A DNA stretch of 64,000 bases from the NCBI RefSeq assembly GCF_000372725.1, contig NW_005201123.1:1-64000 (forward strand), read 5' to 3'. Below are positions 37,646-50,713 of this stretch, piece by piece. This stretch comes from Emiliania huxleyi CCMP1516. Its lineage: Eukaryota > Haptophyta > Isochrysidales > Noelaerhabdaceae. Position 1 is the stretch's first letter; each line of letters starts with the position of its first letter. Made by a program: the position numbers and the translations under genes. The notes under the pieces were generated by a model. It saw only the letters and a program-made list of their open reading frames with translations. It ran no database searches and had not been told where the DNA came from.

Positions 37646-38331
37646 TACCTCCAGCAATCTCTCCGGCCGGCGAGGCACGGACGAGACCGTGTGTGGGGTC
37701 TAAGTGAGGTGTCTATGGACGCTCTCCTCACGGGCTAGCTGCCTGCGGCTAGCCCTAATCTCGCACTCACGGGCAGTGACAATTCAATGGGTGAGTGTTT
37801 GCGAGCAGAGGCGCGTGGGCTAAATCTAGGCCGCACGTCGTGGCACTATGACGAAGTTAGACGTGCGGCCGCAGCGCGCCCGCCGCAGGCTCGGCGGTGC
37901 GCGCGTGTTAGCGAGCAAGTTGCGGGTGGAGCCATGCCCGACTTTTCGAAGGTGAGGCCTCTGCGACGAGTGCCAGCCGCGCTGCGGAGCCACACCCTTC
38001 GAGCCGCGTCCCGTCGGCACTGTCCCCGAGTAGTCCCGCCTTGGCGGCACACACTCTCGACCAGGACAGTCCGGCCTCCGGGAACGTGTCGCACGCCGGC
38101 GACGATTGCGGCGTGGTCGTTTTGAAGCGAAGATGGCACGACCACCACCCTGCTTCGCAGACCGGGCAAGGAGGGGGCTGCTCCCGTTCCGCGAGGAACA
38201 GGAGGTCTCCCCCCCTCCCCCGGCCTGAGCAGCGGCGGATGGAAGGCAGCCCCGACAAGCTGTGAGAAAAAAGAAAAGCGCGGGTTTTTCAGAGGCGAAG
38301 AACAGTCAGCCGCCCCGGCCTGGACGCCGCG
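37646..38331. other. Intergenic upstream of the ankyrin-U-box gene
   Basis: No coding exon is supported. A short perfect inverted repeat, CGGGCTAGCTGCCTGCGGCTAGCCC, lies at about 37728-37753. The 5' part of this stretch is AT-richer than the gene and probably holds the promoter. Confidence 0.35.
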
Positions 38332-40445
38332 ATGCAGGAGGAAGCACCCCGTGAGGTGCCAGAGGCAGTCATCGCGGCGGAGGCCGGCAGCCTTCCCGAA
38401 TCGGTGTGGACAGCGGCGAGACGAGGCGAAAAGTTGGCGCTGTTGGTGTGGCTTGCGAGCGGCGGGCAGGTCAATGCAACTCGCGGGGGCGACACCGCGC
38501 TGATGACCGCCGCCTCCAACGGCCACGTGCCAGCGGTCGAGCTGCTGCTGCAGCGCGGCGCGGAGGTCGACTTGCAGGGCGACGGCTGGACCGCGCTGAT
38601 GTACGCCGCCAGCACCGGCCACGCGCGGGTGGTCGACCTGCTGCTGCAGCGCGGCGCGGCGGTCGACCTGCAGGACTGCGACGGCACTACCGCGCTGATG
38701 GCCGCCGCCGACAGAGGCCACGAGCGGGTGGTCGAGCTGCTGCTGCGAGGGGCGGAGGTCAACAAGCAGGACTGCGACGGCGAAACTGCGCTGATGTACG
38801 CAGCCAGCCAAGGCCACGAGCGAGTGATCGACCTGCTGCTTCAGCGCGGTGCGGAGATCAACAAGCAGACCATCTACGGCGGCACCGCACTGGCAACGGC
38901 AACACCGCCATCGTGCTCCGCCTGCTGCGGGCGGGCGCGGATACAAAGCTGCGCGCTGAGAACGGGAAGTCCGCGCTGCAGTATGCCAAGGAGGAGGGTC
39001 ACAGCGCGTGCGTCGACGCTTTCCGGCAGCACATCGCGGAGGTGACTGCGAGCCAGCGCGAGGCGGCAGCCGGCGGCGTGGGCGGCGCTTCCTCCGGCGA
39101 GGCGGCGGCGGGAGCGGGGGCCGCGGCCTCTTCCGGCTCGCTGTCCGCCCTGCCTCACCCTGTTTGCCTCCATGAATTTGCTATCGACGGACTTGCTCGA
39201 GCAGCTCTCCACGGCGACGAGGCGGCGCTGCTGGCGTGGCTTGACAGCGGCGGGCGGGTCAATGCGACCTTCGGGGTGGTGTACGCGGCGAACGAGGCTT
39301 CCGGCATTACCGCGTTGATGGGCGCCGCCCGCAACGGCCACGAGCCAGCGGTCGAGCTGCTGCTGCAGCGCGGGGCAGAGATCAACCTGCAGGACAGCAG
39401 CGGCCACACCGCGCTGATGCTCGCCGCCAGCAATGGCCACGAGCGGGTGGTCGAGCTGCTGATTCAGCGCGGCGCGGAGGTCGACAAGCCGGACAGCGAT
39501 GGCCGCACCGCGCTCATTGACGCCGCCAGCAACGGCCACGAGCGGGTGGTCGACTTGCTGATGCAGCACGGCGCGGAGATCAACCTGCAGACTAGCGACG
39601 GCGGCACCGCGCTGATGGCCGCCGCCACCAACGGCCACGAGCGGGTGGTCGACTTGCTGATGCAGCGCGGCGCGGAGGTCAACAAGCAGAACAGCGACGG
39701 CGGCACCGCGCTCATAGACGCCGCACTCAGCGATTCCCCCGCCATCGTGCTCCGCCTGCTGCGGGCGGGCGCAGACACGGCGCTGCGCGCTGAGAACGGC
39801 AAGTCCGCGCTGCAGATGGCCAAGGAGAGGGGCCACGCCGGGTGCGTGCGCGCCCTCGAGGAGCATGCGGCGGCGGAGGCGGTGGCGGAGGCAGCGGCGA
39901 GGGATGCAGAGAGAGCGGCGGCAGAGGCGGAGGCGGCGCGGCATGCCGAGGCGCTGCTGGCGGAGGAGGAGGCGGAGAAGGAGGGGGAGCGCGCCAAGGA
40001 GAGCAAGAAGGGGAAGAAGAAGAAGAAGAAGAAGGGGAAGGGCGGCGGGGGCGGCGCTGGGCCCTCGCAGGTGCCCGAGGATGGGGCAGCGCTGGCGGCG
40101 GCGGAGGAGGCGGAGTTGGCGGCGGCGCTCGAGGAGAGCGCGAGGCTGGAGGAGGAGAGGCGGGCGCCCGACGAGCAGGGGTCGTCCTCCTTGGCTGCAG
40201 AGAGGCCGCCTTTGGTGGAGGAGGAGGAGCCGCCGGCCGACTTCATCTGCCCGATCACGACCGAGGTCATGAGCGACCCGGTGATGGCGGCGGACGGGCA
40301 CGCCTACGAGCGGACGGCGATGGAGCGCTGGCTCGCGACCAAGTCGACGAGCCCGATGACGGGCGAGGCGCTCGAGTACACGGGGCTCTTCCCGCACCAC
40401 ATGCTGCGCAGGCAGATCCGAGAGTGGCAAGAGGCAGGACGGTAG
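38332..40445 (+). CDS. Ankyrin-repeat protein with C-terminal U-box (putative E3 ubiquitin ligase), one frame break
   Basis: Two ankyrin arrays are followed by a U-box. Array 1 (38386-38880) has about five repeats of the type GHERVVELLLRGAEVN; array 2 (39163-39870) has about six. A charged coiled region rich in Ala/Glu/Lys follows, then the U-box FICPITTEVMSDPVMAADGH...ERWLATKSTSPMTGEALE and the stop at 40443-40445. U-boxes bind E2 enzymes; ankyrin repeats select substrates. Near 38890-38905 the frame changes by one step within GGCAACGGCAACACC: array 1 ends in one frame (GGTALAT) and NTAIVLRLLRAGADT continues in another. The matching place in array 2 (39697-39760) is uninterrupted. So this is a frameshift error, a recent mutation or a tiny unrecognised intron. 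A truncated relative lies at 18063. Confidence 0.8.
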
Positions 40446-41690
40446 GTTTGTGTGGCGTTTGTGAAGGCGGGTTTCGAGGAGAGCGCGAGGCTGGAGGACG
40501 AGGCGACCGCGCGCAACGAAGGAGCAGGCGCCTCCCGCCGAATCTGCCGGCGACCCTCCGCCGAGTGAGGAGGGCATAACTTAGTCACCCGCGCCCAAGA
40601 AGCGCAAGATCCAGAACCACGCCAGCCTGCAGCTTTTGTGCCGCCCAAGGCATATTGCCTAGTGTTGTGTGAGAGCGTTGTTGTAAAACATTCCTTTCTT
40701 TCACAGGGGGTACCCAAGAAACGGAAATGTCGGGATCCGAAAAGAAATGGAAAACAAAACGACAAAGACTAGTCGAAAGTGATCCCTCGATCTGCGACTA
40801 GGTCCAGCCCTGGGTGGCGCAGGTTGTGACATTTGGCGATTCCGCGACTTACTGGGCCCCTGAGCCGCTACCCGTGTGCGATTTTTTGTGGCCCGGGCAT
40901 GATACTGATAGTAAACGGGTCAGAACCGGCCAAACACAGGCTACAGCCCCACACACGCGCCCGCCATAGCTCCTGGAGAGCATGCGCGAGTGACGCGCTA
41001 CAAGCCGCGAGAGTGGCATCAGAGGCAGGAACGACGTGCTCTTGCTGCACCTCGCAGCTGCACCGAGTGTGCTCGCAGTGTATGCCACGGCCACCGCCTG
41101 CGGCATTGCTCTCGTGCAGCTAGGCGACGCAGGTCCATCAGCAGGGCTCATCCAATGCGAGCGCACATTGTGCGTAGCCGCGGGCAGGTGGCAGTGCACA
41201 GCCGCACACCGGCTGTGGCGGCTCGTATGCCCCCGGCAGTGCTGCTAGTCATTAACTTGCGTATTAGGGCCGCAGCAGACTGCTGCTGTGGCAACAGCAG
41301 CAGCCTGCTGCTGCCTGATTCAGTCAAGCCAGCGGTGCAGCGAGGCGTGCAGAATTCGCGTGGTTTTGTCCCTCCTGAGGCTGAGCGCATTCGAGCCCTT
41401 CGACCGGAGTTGGATGGTACCACGCGTCTCACTGAGACGCGGGGTACTGGCCATGGCCGGACTACGGAGCGTGAGGTGGCGAGCGGAGCGAGCGACAAAA
41501 CAACGAGAAAAACTCGGATCTGACGATTGTCACAGAACGTCAGATCTTGCGCCACCCAGGGCTGGACCTAGTCCTGCAAATGCCCACACAAATATGTGCC
41601 CACCTACACGCACGTACAAACATGCAAACTCTCGCGCACGCCAGGCGCACGCCCTAAAGCCGCTGACACAAACAATGTGCAAACCGCACC
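40446..41690. other. Intergenic, no supported gene
   Basis: 40640-40700 contains a piece of repeat family A. A basic stretch readable as PKKRKCRDPKRN at about 40707-40745 follows a possible intron end but cannot be tied to a gene. A CAGCAG-rich palindromic patch, GCAGCAGACTGCTGCTGTGG, is at about 41272-41292. Confidence 0.35.
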
Positions 41691-42470
41691 TCAGCCCTGC
41701 GTGCGGTTCCCCTTGAGCGCCGCCACCGTCCCCTTCAGCTCCGCCACCTGGTCGAGCGCGTCGCCGAGCAGCCCCTTGGCCACGCCGAGGTCGCGCAGCT
41801 GCTCCACGCCGCCGCTCGCCCGCACCTCGGCGGCGTTGTCGGCCACGTAGCGGCGGCACTGCGCGAGGAGCCGCCCGTCGCCCAGCGTGTGCGCCGCCTC
41901 GAGCAGCGGCACGGCGGTCGCCGGCCCCACGCTCTCCTGCAGCGCCTGCGCGCAGAGCAGCTCGAGGCGCCGCACCTGGTACATCTGCGCCAGCTCCCGC
42001 AGGTCGAGCGCGCGCTGCGCTCTGCCGCCCTCCTCCTCGCCGAGGTCGAGCTGGTCGGTGCAGAGGTAGCGGACGAGGGCGGTGAAGGTGGCGAGGTCGG
42101 TGTTGGACACCGTGACCTCGGCGGCGTCGCGCTCCTTCATGCCGATGCCGAACATGGTCCGAAAGAACACGGACCGAATGCGAAGCACGTTCTTGCTCAC
42201 GCTTTCGAGGCGCTCCTCGTCATCGCCGACGATGAAGGTGACCTTGCCCTCTGGGAGGGAGGCGTCGCCACAAGTCTTTCCGAGGTCTGCCACCAGGGTC
42301 GAGGGCGGCACCACAATCGGCGCGAAGGTGGGAGGCGGAGGAGGCGCCGACACGCAGACCTGGCGGAGGGAGGGCCCCGAGCAAACCAGAAGAGCGCTGC
42401 CATCGGGACTGATGGCGACGCCGCATGGGTAGTGGAACTGCGCCGCGCCGCCGACGCCACAAACAAAGAA
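41691..42470 (-). CDS. BTB/POZ domain protein with the end of an NHL repeat, 5'-truncated
   Basis: The frame ends at 41691. On the minus strand it opens with VGGAAQFHYPCGVAISPDGS, the last NHL beta-propeller repeat. Then comes a Pro-rich linker and LPEGKVTFIVGDDEERLESV, SVFFRTMFGIGMKERDAAEV and YLCTDQLDL, a BTB fold, and a BACK-like helical part (LAQMYQVRRLELLCAQAL, LGDGRLLAQCRRYVADNAAE). Such NHL-BTB proteins are common in algae and may be Cul3 adaptors. Intact members have several NHL repeats; only one end is here, and upstream sequence (42470-42740) is unrelated apart from a TTTTCTTTGTT direct repeat. It is therefore a truncated copy or the last exon of a gene cut by rearrangement. Confidence 0.7.
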   Translation of the reverse strand, partial: FFVCGVGGAAQFHYPCGVAISPDGSALLVCSGPSLRQVCVSAPPPPPTFAPIVVPPSTLVADLGKTCGDASLPEGKVTFIVGDDEERLESVSKNVLRIRSVFFRTMFGIGMKERDAAEVTVSNTDLATFTALVRYLCTDQLDLGEEEGGRAQRALDLRELAQMYQVRRLELLCAQALQESVGPATAVPLLEAAHTLGDGRLLAQCRRYVADNAAEVRASGGVEQLRDLGVAKGLLGDALDQVAELKGTVAALKGNRTQG

Positions 42471-42744
42471 AAACACCCCCTCCAGGCCGCGAACAAAGAA
42501 AATCCTTGCGCGCAGGTAAGTGGTGGGGCTATCTGGTATCTGGATTTTTTCTTTTCTTTCTGGTGGTACAAGGGAGGGCGACCCTCGCTCGCATCTCCAC
42601 ACCCGGACGGACACGGGCAGGAAGGAGCCCCACGGCATTCAATCAAAGTGCAAGCATTGGCCCGGTCGGTGCACGTGGGCGAGCAGCCTCCCCCTCCCTC
42701 CCGAGCTCCCGACAAACCAACTCCCGCACATACACACAATCGGC

Positions 42745-43128
42745 ATGCTCTGGTCCTTCTCGCCGTCGGCCGAGGCGCACCGCCTGGTCCTCGACCACCG
42801 TCTCAACCTCACCATCAGGCCCGTGGAGCACACGGCCTCCTCTCGTCGAACCGCCGACTGCTCGGCCGGCGTCGTGCACCCAAGCCGCCAGGTCTGCTGC
42901 AACGCTGCGTGCGGGCTGTGCGGCGGACGAGGCTGCTCCGGTCGGCCCGGCGGGCCACGCAAGTGCTGCATGCCCGCTATTTTGCGCACGGGTCGGGTCT
43001 GCGAATCAGGGGCGGACGTGGCCTGCATCCTGCGCCTAGTTGCTGCCGCGTCAGCGGATACGCAGTCCTGCCTTGGAGGGGATGAGGTCTTCGTGTTGCT
43101 CAGCGCACAGCGGAAGCCGGAATTGTAA
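42745..43128 (+). CDS. Cys-rich CGxCGG module protein, truncated by the Copia relic
   Basis: From the ATG at 42745 the frame contains QVCCNAACGLCGGRGCSGRP, then GGPRKCCMPAI and CESGADVACIL. The spacing CC-x3-C-x2-CGG-x-GC...CC...C...C is that of a small extracellular Cys-rich module I associate with secreted or surface proteins in haptophytes and other algae. After about 100 residues the sequence becomes that of the Copia relic read backwards, so the gene's 3' end is lost. Function unknown. Confidence 0.45.
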   Translation: MLWSFSPSAEAHRLVLDHRLNLTIRPVEHTASSRRTADCSAGVVHPSRQVCCNAACGLCGGRGCSGRPGGPRKCCMPAILRTGRVCESGADVACILRLVAAASADTQSCLGGDEVFVLLSAQRKPEL

Positions 43129-43898
43129 TCACGGGCGGCGGCGATGGCGAGTACGAGTCGGATAGTAAGGGCCTTGACGACGGTAGCGAAGACGCGATTG
43201 AAGTCGACACCATGCTTCTGAGTGTTGCCGTCGGCGACAAGGCGTGCCTTGAACTTGTCGATTGAACCGTCAGCCTTGCGCTTGATTGCAAATACAAAGT
43301 GGCAGTGCATAATATTGGCGGCGGCAGGAATCGAAACAATCGGTACAAGGTCCCAGGTGTCGAGGGCAATGAGACCAGAAAGTTCCTTGTTAATAGCCTC
43401 GCGCCATTGCTCGACTTGAGGGCTAGACATGGCCTGCCGGTAGCTTTTAGGCACTCGTAGTGCACCCTGATCGGCGGTGAGGGTAACTGCGTATGCAGTG
43501 CAGGCAATCCGAGCGGCGGCGATGAGTGAGAATTCGTTGCCAATAGGATCGTAAGTGTCGAAAGCGGTGTCGACGGATCCAAGGCAATCGGCGAAGGCTA
43601 AGAAATCGGCGGCACATGATTCGCAGTAGACGGCATTGGAGATGAGGGCGGCAGACATGTTGACGGCGAGGCACGCAGTAGGAACGACGTAGTAACTCAG
43701 GAACGAGCAAGCAAAATGACCAAGCTCCCTAAGGCGTGCAGAGCGGCGCAAAGGCTGTCGAGGCTCAAGGTCAGGCATAGGAATCGGTTCCGTAGCGCGC
43801 GGCGAGGCGGCCGCGGGAAACGTCGGCGGGGACCTCGATGGTGGATGCCTCAGCCCCTCCTGAACTGGCGGCGGCAGGCGTGTTAGGTGGCGCATCAT
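43125..43898 (-). mobile_element. Copia-type retrotransposon relic, N-terminal part of reverse transcriptase
   Basis: On the minus strand the frame has the Copia pre-RT tail PLRRSARLREL, then SYRQAMSSPQVEQWREAINK, TWDLVPIV, FAIKRKADGSIDKFKARLVA and GVDFNRVFATVVKALTIRLV. These are the first blocks of a Ty1/Copia reverse transcriptase. The element stops after LAIAAARDYN, before the catalytic YVDD motif, RNase H and any 3' LTR, so it is dead. Upstream it joins the inverted-duplication arm at 43907 through a frame change. No LTR is visible. Confidence 0.85.
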
Positions 43899-43906
43899 GC
43901 GGCGTC

Positions 43907-44308
43907 GCCGAATCGGTAAACGCGCCCCGAGTCCTGATGGTCAAGTTCGTCGCCCACGTCAATGGTCGCGAAGGGCTCCCAGCCCCAGTCCCGCAGGAGG
44001 TAATGAATGCATCCGCTCGAAAAGGGTGATCCGATCCGCGGCTTTGCTCTCCACCTCGAGCAGCCATCTCTGCCCCGCGATACCTCCTGAGGTGTGTCGC
44101 CATAGCTGCGGGCGGGGCGCATGAGGAAAGGGGGCATCGGCGGGGGTTTACTTACGTTACGTGTACGAGTTAGTTGGTGTACCGCGGTAATCGAGAATAC
44201 CAGTTACAATAACCACTCGCTTGCTTTTTTTCGCTCCAGGCCGAGCGTTTTTGATCTCTGGGTAAGTGGCCACCTCGGAGGTGATGATCGTGACTGTTTT
44301 GTTGCCGT
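43907..44308 (-). repeat. Long inverted duplication, arm 2
   Basis: Reverse complement of 35770-36214, without the extra 50 bp found there. It lies between the Copia relic and the SMYD-like gene. Because the relic starts exactly at its end, the arm may be an internal part or a captured flank of the same retroelement. Confidence 0.9.
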
Positions 44309-44432
44309 GACTGACGATCATCGATCCCCCGTTGACTTTTTCCGGTAGACGCCAGCCTCAAAGACTTTGGTTTCTTTGCCTTAAGTGGCGCCCTGCTTCG
44401 ACCTGCCAGCCGTCGAGCTTCTGCCCGGCCAA

Positions 44433-46712
<2,280 letters not shown>

Positions 46713-46797
46713 AAGACCACTGTGGTCGGTATGTTACTGGTCATATGAGGTGCGGACCCGCAGTGCGAGTTGCAGACCCGGAGGGTCCTCCTACTAA

Positions 46798-46914
46798 ACT
46801 GTACGGGGTGTGGACCGTGAGTTGACCAGGGGTTGTGCGCCGGGCCCTCCTGCTCGGCTCCAGCCAGTAGACAAGTCTTGTCACTAAGAGAGTAGAAGGA
46901 TCTGACCTCGGGGC
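46798..46914. repeat. Dispersed repeat family D, inverted copy
   Basis: Reverse complement of 17280-17405. It is followed at once by a copy of repeat family H. Confidence 0.8.
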
Positions 46915-46997
46915 CGATGTGGCATCTCTAGCAGCGTCGTTACGCATGCGCCCTCCCCTCCTGGGCGCATGCGCCTCACGTCTCGCCAGAGCATTAA
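46915..46997 (+). repeat. Dispersed repeat family H, copy 1 (copy 2 at 48234-48315)
   Basis: GCATCTCTAGCAGCGTCGTT, then ACGCATGCGCCCTCCCCTCC and TGGGCGCATGCGCCTCACGT are identical in the two copies, about 80 bp in all. The centre is a near-palindrome, GCATGCGCCC...GGGCGCATGC. A shorter piece is at 47965-47990. Confidence 0.9.
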
Positions 46998-47457
46998 CCC
47001 CTAAACGGCTGCGGCTCCCATATGGGAGCTTCGCCCAATTCTGTGAAAGAGAAGCTGACCCTGCTGGTCGCAGCGACGGCCGATCCAGTAGTCGTCTGCG
47101 ACATGGCAGTGGCCCCGGTTCATGTGCAGCTGGTCCCGAGCGGCTCAGGTCCCAGATCGAATCTCGGACCCACAGATTCTAGATTCCTTTAGATTCCCTG
47201 GATTCCCGCAACAGCGATCTCTTAGCGGCGGCAAACAGAGGCGCAACTCTGCCAGCAGCGAGGAGGCTCCTGCTGCTCAGCTACCGAGGCCTGGTGGCGT
47301 CGGCTGCTGCGTGGAGAAGACAGCAGCACTGTCCGACCTCAAAACATGCACAACAAGCGGGATTTGTGACTCTGTCCTCGATTCTTCAGTCGCTCTGCCG
47401 GACGCGCTCGCTTTGTCGCGAGGCTCACCGGTGTAAGCCGTGTGTACGCCCAGAATA

Positions 47458-47760
47458 GCCTCCCCTGGCTTAGCTAGAGTGAGAGATATTGTGCACGTGG
47501 TCAGCCTCTACAATATATACACTGACACTTTACCTCCCAGAGCTCGTCTAGGTCCGCCACGGCCATCCTCAGCCTCCAAAGGGCCCCTGGCCGCGGCGCG
47601 GTGCGGCGGCGTCACAAATCCGACGTCAGTTCACCGGGACGCGATCGGGCGATCTGAAGTCCAACTAGGCGTATGGATTGCCCGCCCAGGGCTATCACCT
47701 GGACCCCTCAATGGACGCCTGCGGTGCCGCCCCCACGAGGTGTTGTTCACACCTGTCCAA
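47458..47760 (+). repeat. Dispersed repeat family F, copy 2
   Basis: Partner of 19658-19965, in the same orientation. Differences include two deletions of about 10 bp and many transitions. Confidence 0.8.
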
Positions 47761-48233
47761 CCATTCGTGCAGCAGGAACGCGCTGTGTGTGGCTGGCAGC
47801 AAACTCAAATGACGACGGGTTGCAGCCTCGTAGCTCAACGGCCACATTGTGCATGAGGAAGGCTGATAGAAGTAGCACCAGCCACACAACCAACAGCTTC
47901 TGGAGAGTATGCGGAGCGCAAGCAGCCGATCAAAGGCGTGTTGCTGTCGGTGGCAGATTGCCATGGGCGCATGCGCCTCACGTCTCGCGTGTGAGTGAGT
48001 GAGTATTCTTGATACGAAACCACGACGACACACACCAGTCGACTCGTATCGGTTGCCTCCATGAACAGCCGAGCTATTGTCGCGTCCACACCACACAAAA
48101 CACCTCTCCGACGCGCTCGACTATAGTCTACGTGGCGAGAGAGAGTTTTTGGCCATCGCCCATACATAGGTCATAGCTGGGGACACTACTAGGTAGGTCA
48201 CGCATGGCTTCAGAAGTTTTATCTCTGGGCCCC

Positions 48234-48315
48234 GAAAGGCATCTCTAGCAGCGTCGTTACGCATGCGCCCTCCCCTCCTGGGCGCATGCGCCTCACGTCT
48301 CGCCAGAGCATTAAG
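48234..48315 (+). repeat. Dispersed repeat family H, copy 2
   Basis: Same 80-bp block as 46915-46997. It ends about 110 bp before the start codon of the carrier-like gene. Confidence 0.9.
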
Positions 48316-48424
48316 CCCTTGGTGTGCCACAGACGATTTTTTCGCCATCGCCGCGAGCAAGCCGCCCGCCGCAAACAGCCGGAGGCATCAGTGGGCGCTG
48401 TCAGAGCGGTGTTTCGACACCGAT

Positions 48425-49809
48425 ATGCCGCTCGACGCGAAAGGCCGACAAAAAATTGCGAGCACGAACCCTGATTCGGCCGAGGAGGCCTCGCTGCTCG
48501 AGAAGGCCGCCGCTTCTGACGACCCCAGCGTGCTAGCGGGCGAGGCTCGCCCGTCGCCGAGCCCTCTGCTGCTGCCCGCTCGCGGCGTCTTTGCCGCCTT
48601 CGTCCTCCTTGTCGTGATCATCGGCTGGCTCTCGGCCCGGTACGGCCCGCCAGCCAAAGAGCGGCGACCGGCGGGCTCCGTCGGCGAGATCGTTTATTCG
48701 GCGAGTCGGAAGGCGCTCGGCGGCGGGCTGTCCGGCGCGGCGGCGGGCGTAGCGCAGGTGATCTTGCTGATGTGGCTGCGCACGACGATGAACTACCAGT
48801 ATCGGCACGGCTCATCCACATGCGCCGCGATGCGGACGCTTTACGCGCATGGCGGCGTCTCGCGCTTCTACCAGGGCCTGCCGTACGCGCTGCTGCAGAC
48901 GCCGCTCTCGCGCTTTGGCGACACAGCAGCAAACACAGGCGTCCTCGCGCTCCTCTCGTCGACCGCTGCCGGCGGCGCCCTACCCGTCGCGCTGCGCACT
49001 GCGCTGGCGAGCAGCCGCTGTCCCGCGCGTGGCGCAATCCCTTCCCCCAAAGTGTCTCGGAAGTTTGCCGCAGGCGAGCGCAGCGGCGGCGCTGTGGCGC
49101 GTGGCAATCACGCCGCTCGACACGCTCAAGACGGCGCTTCAGGTGGAGGGGAGGGGCGCGTATGAGCTGCTGCTGCGCCGCGCGAAGCAGAACGGCGCCT
49201 GTGAGCTTTGGGCCGGCGCGCTCGCGTCTGCGGCGGCCAATTTTGTGCCAAGAGTTGTTCGGAGATTCTGGTCGCCGCCGGGTGATTGTCTCGTCAGCCC
49301 GTGCGGCTGTGGACAGGTGGGAGGCTACCCGTGGTTCCTCACCTTCAACGCGCTCGACGAGCTGCTGCCGAGGGCGGAGCCGGCGGGACGCGCCAGCGCG
49401 GCTCGGCCAATTGCTTGATCTGTCCGCACGACATGTCCGAGCCATGTCCCACAGGCCGGGCCGCGGCTGCTGTTGCGCTCAGCAACACTCGGCGTCTGCG
49501 CCGCCGCAGTCTCGGACTGCCTCTCCAACTCCATCCGCGTGGTCAAGACGACCCGACAGACTGCGGAGGCAGGAGGCCCTCCCGCGCGGACGTAACGAGG
49601 AGAGATCCCGTGGCGATGGCGCGGGTTTGCGGTAGGCGCCTCTCTCGTACGAAGAGGCCGCGGAGTTGGTGCTGCGGCAGGACGGGCTGCGGGGGCTCCT
49701 CTGCCGCGGGCTCGGCACGCGCTTGCTGGCGAACATCGTGCAGGCCGCCCTCTTCACGGTGATATGGAAGCAGCTTGAGGCCGGGATGAGGGGACGTGGA
49801 CTCGCGTAG
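48425..49809 (+). CDS. Mitochondrial-carrier-family-like membrane protein
   Basis: Exons 48425-49006, 49074-49244, 49317-49373, 49455-49568 and 49636-49809 close in phase to 365 residues. An N-terminal acidic stretch is followed by one hydrophobic segment (GVFAAFVLLVVIIGWLSARY). Carrier-type repeats then follow: GGGLSGAAAGVAQVILLMWL with LRTTMNYQYRHG, VSRFYQGLPYALLQTPLSRF, AITPLDTLKTALQVEGRGAY, SDCLSNSIRVVKTTRQT and LCRGLGTRLLANIVQAALFT. PLDTLKT keeps the Px[DE]xxK signature; the other repeats have drifted from it. Substrate unknown; the organelle may be mitochondrion or plastid envelope. Introns: GC, GT, GC and GC. The first has GCGAGCAGCCGCTG against GCGAGCGCAGCGGCGG at the next exon start. 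Confidence 0.78.
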
Positions 49810-50183
49810 CGCGCAGAGAGGTGCACGATTTTATTTGTACTATCGAGAGCGCGCGACTTACGTGCACGGGCCGAGCGTTTGTGATATCTCGTCAGTGGGC
49901 GCTGGTCCTAGCGCAATAACGAAAACAAACCGCGCGAAAAACCGCGGTCACAACGTGTGTGTAAATAAAAGGTATTTTTGGCGTAGCACTGGGACTGGCC
50001 ACTGTGCACTGCCACTGCGGCACTGCCACTGGCAGTGCGGGCTGCGGCACTGGGCACTGGCAGCTCTACGAGCTAGCAGTAGCACTACGTCAGTAGCGCA
50101 TCTGCAGCTACGGCTTTAGCACTTTGGAGTATTATCTATTAAGTAAAATGAGCGGATTGAGCTCCAAGTGCGAGCGAGAGGTC

Positions 50184-50344
50184 TTGAGCACTTGAGCACT
50201 GTGCACTGGATAGGGTCGATTCCGCGTTACAGGATCGAGGTGCACGCTGCAGAGGCAGTGTCGTCCCCCCTCTCCTCGGCGGCGATGGCGGTGTGACCGA
50301 TCGAGCTACAAGAGGAGCTTGTTCAGCACGATCAGGGTGGCTGG
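50184..50344. repeat. Dispersed repeat family B, partial copy 3
   Basis: CTTGAGCACTTGAGCACTG...ATAGGGTCGATTCCGC is followed directly by TTACAGGATCGAGGTGCACG, so the middle part with the G run is deleted compared with 31594. The rest, to GAGCTTGTTCAGCA, is well kept. Confidence 0.8.
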
Positions 50345-50713
50345 TCGAGCAGTTCGCTCACTTCCTCAAAGCTCAATGGGTGAGCTTCAGATCTCATGGC
50401 CCTATATACCCTCGAGAGGTCTCAAAGAGGATCAAACAGCTCAAAGGAAACGCGACCAAACATCTTTCATTATTCAAACACACAGTGACCAATATATACG
50501 CCTCTCAGCGACACAATAAAAAAGCGGACAGTCGCCAGTCAGAGCCGAGCGGAGCACGTGCCCACCTGCTTGCACTAACCTCGTGTCGCTCTCCCACACA
50601 CGGCGACGCGCGCTCAGAGAGCACTAGCGCGCCGGAGGCTCATGTCAACCCCCCCTCACCCCTAATGTACAAAAGGCGGCAGGGACTTGCCCTAACCCCC
50701 CCCCGGATCCGCC

